Shown here piece after piece: positions 6,645 through 6,999 of a stretch of 6,999 nucleotides of DNA. A model generated the notes under the pieces. The model worked only from the letters and a program-made list of their open reading frames with translations, was not told the DNA's origin and did no database searches. The stretch spans positions 1,808 through 8,806 of the forward strand of contig PLSH01000189.1 in NCBI GenBank assembly GCA_003165095.1, given 5' to 3'. A program made the translations under genes and the position numbers. Origin of the DNA: Acidobacteriaceae bacterium. GTDB lineage: Bacteria; Acidobacteriota; Terriglobia; Terriglobales; Acidobacteriaceae. Every line of letters begins with the position of its first letter. Positions within the stretch are counted from its first letter, which is position 1.

Positions 6645-6999
6645 ATGCAAGTATTCGCGATTCTGCCCGCCGCCGGACTCGGTACCCGGATGGCCGGGCC
6701 GCAACCCAAGCAGTTTCTCACCCTCGATGGCGTTCCCATCCTCGTTCATTCGCTCCGCGCTTTCGCCTCCGTCGAGCGCATCACGGCCATCTACGTCGCC
6801 GTCCGCAAGCCCGAAATCGAGCGCGTCCAGGCGCAGATTGCCGAATACGGTTTTGCCGGCCGCGTTCAAGTCGTCGAAGGCGGCGACAAGCGCCAGGAGT
6901 CGGTCGCCAACGCGCTCGCCGTCCTCCCGGCCGAGCCCGACGACATCGTCCTGGTCCACGATGCCGTGCGCCCCCTGATCGACGCCGCCACCATCGACC
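6645..6999 (+). CDS. ispD: 2-C-methyl-D-erythritol 4-phosphate cytidylyltransferase, N-terminal part
   Basis: The frame is open from ATG at 6645 to the window edge, giving 118 residues, about half of a typical 230-residue IspD. The enzyme couples CTP to methylerythritol phosphate in the non-mevalonate isoprenoid pathway. The N-terminus has the nucleotidyltransferase signature PAAGLGTRM followed by PKQF (residues 8-24), in which Arg15 and Lys22 correspond to the catalytic CTP-binding residues. Further along are the VEGGDKRQESV block (77-87) and VHDAVRP (104-110), both typical of IspD. There is no Shine-Dalgarno sequence before the ATG, but the signature begins at the expected distance and no upstream alternative fits better. 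It is transcribed away from tilS. Whether ispF follows, as it often does, cannot be seen here. Confidence 0.95.
   Translation, partial: MQVFAILPAAGLGTRMAGPQPKQFLTLDGVPILVHSLRAFASVERITAIYVAVRKPEIERVQAQIAEYGFAGRVQVVEGGDKRQESVANALAVLPAEPDDIVLVHDAVRPLIDAATID

Overview
The window looks like a chromosomal segment of an Acidobacteriota bacterium, probably class Terriglobia. That is an inference from the high GC content, the style of the small outer-membrane barrel protein, and short intergenic TCAGGGATCAGG repeats. No rRNA or other taxonomic marker is present, so the placement is tentative. I see no tRNA or rRNA gene, CRISPR array, transposase or phage gene.

Layout. Positions 3-77 (+) probably hold the Pro/Ala/Gln-rich tail of a gene that starts before the window. 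Positions 209-754 (+) encode a small secreted outer-membrane beta-barrel protein. Everything from 797 to 6508 is on the minus strand. In transcription order it is tilS (6508-5069), ftsH (4822-2906), a conserved unknown protein (2785-2345) and an exported type I phosphodiesterase/nucleotide pyrophosphatase family enzyme (2191-797), which converges on the barrel gene. From 6645 to the right edge (+) runs the first 118 codons of ispD, divergent from tilS.

How the genes relate. ispD, tilS and ftsH are housekeeping genes for isoprenoid precursor synthesis, tRNA-Ile2 lysidinylation and membrane proteolysis. The tilS-ftsH neighbourhood is common in bacteria. ftsH ends in a strong intrinsic terminator (2841-2867), so the two genes beyond it probably have their own transcription signals. 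The unknown gene and the phosphodiesterase gene each have a recognisable ribosome binding site. The unknown gene is visibly less GC-rich than its neighbours and lies between inverted copies of a short repeat.

Most of the window is ordinary. The points worth a second look are the repeat-flanked unknown gene with a Cys-Cys-Gly-Cys motif, the dyad and possible leaderless ispD start in the tilS-ispD gap, and an octamer, TGTATACT, shared by two candidate promoters. I did not find a convincing new multi-gene system.
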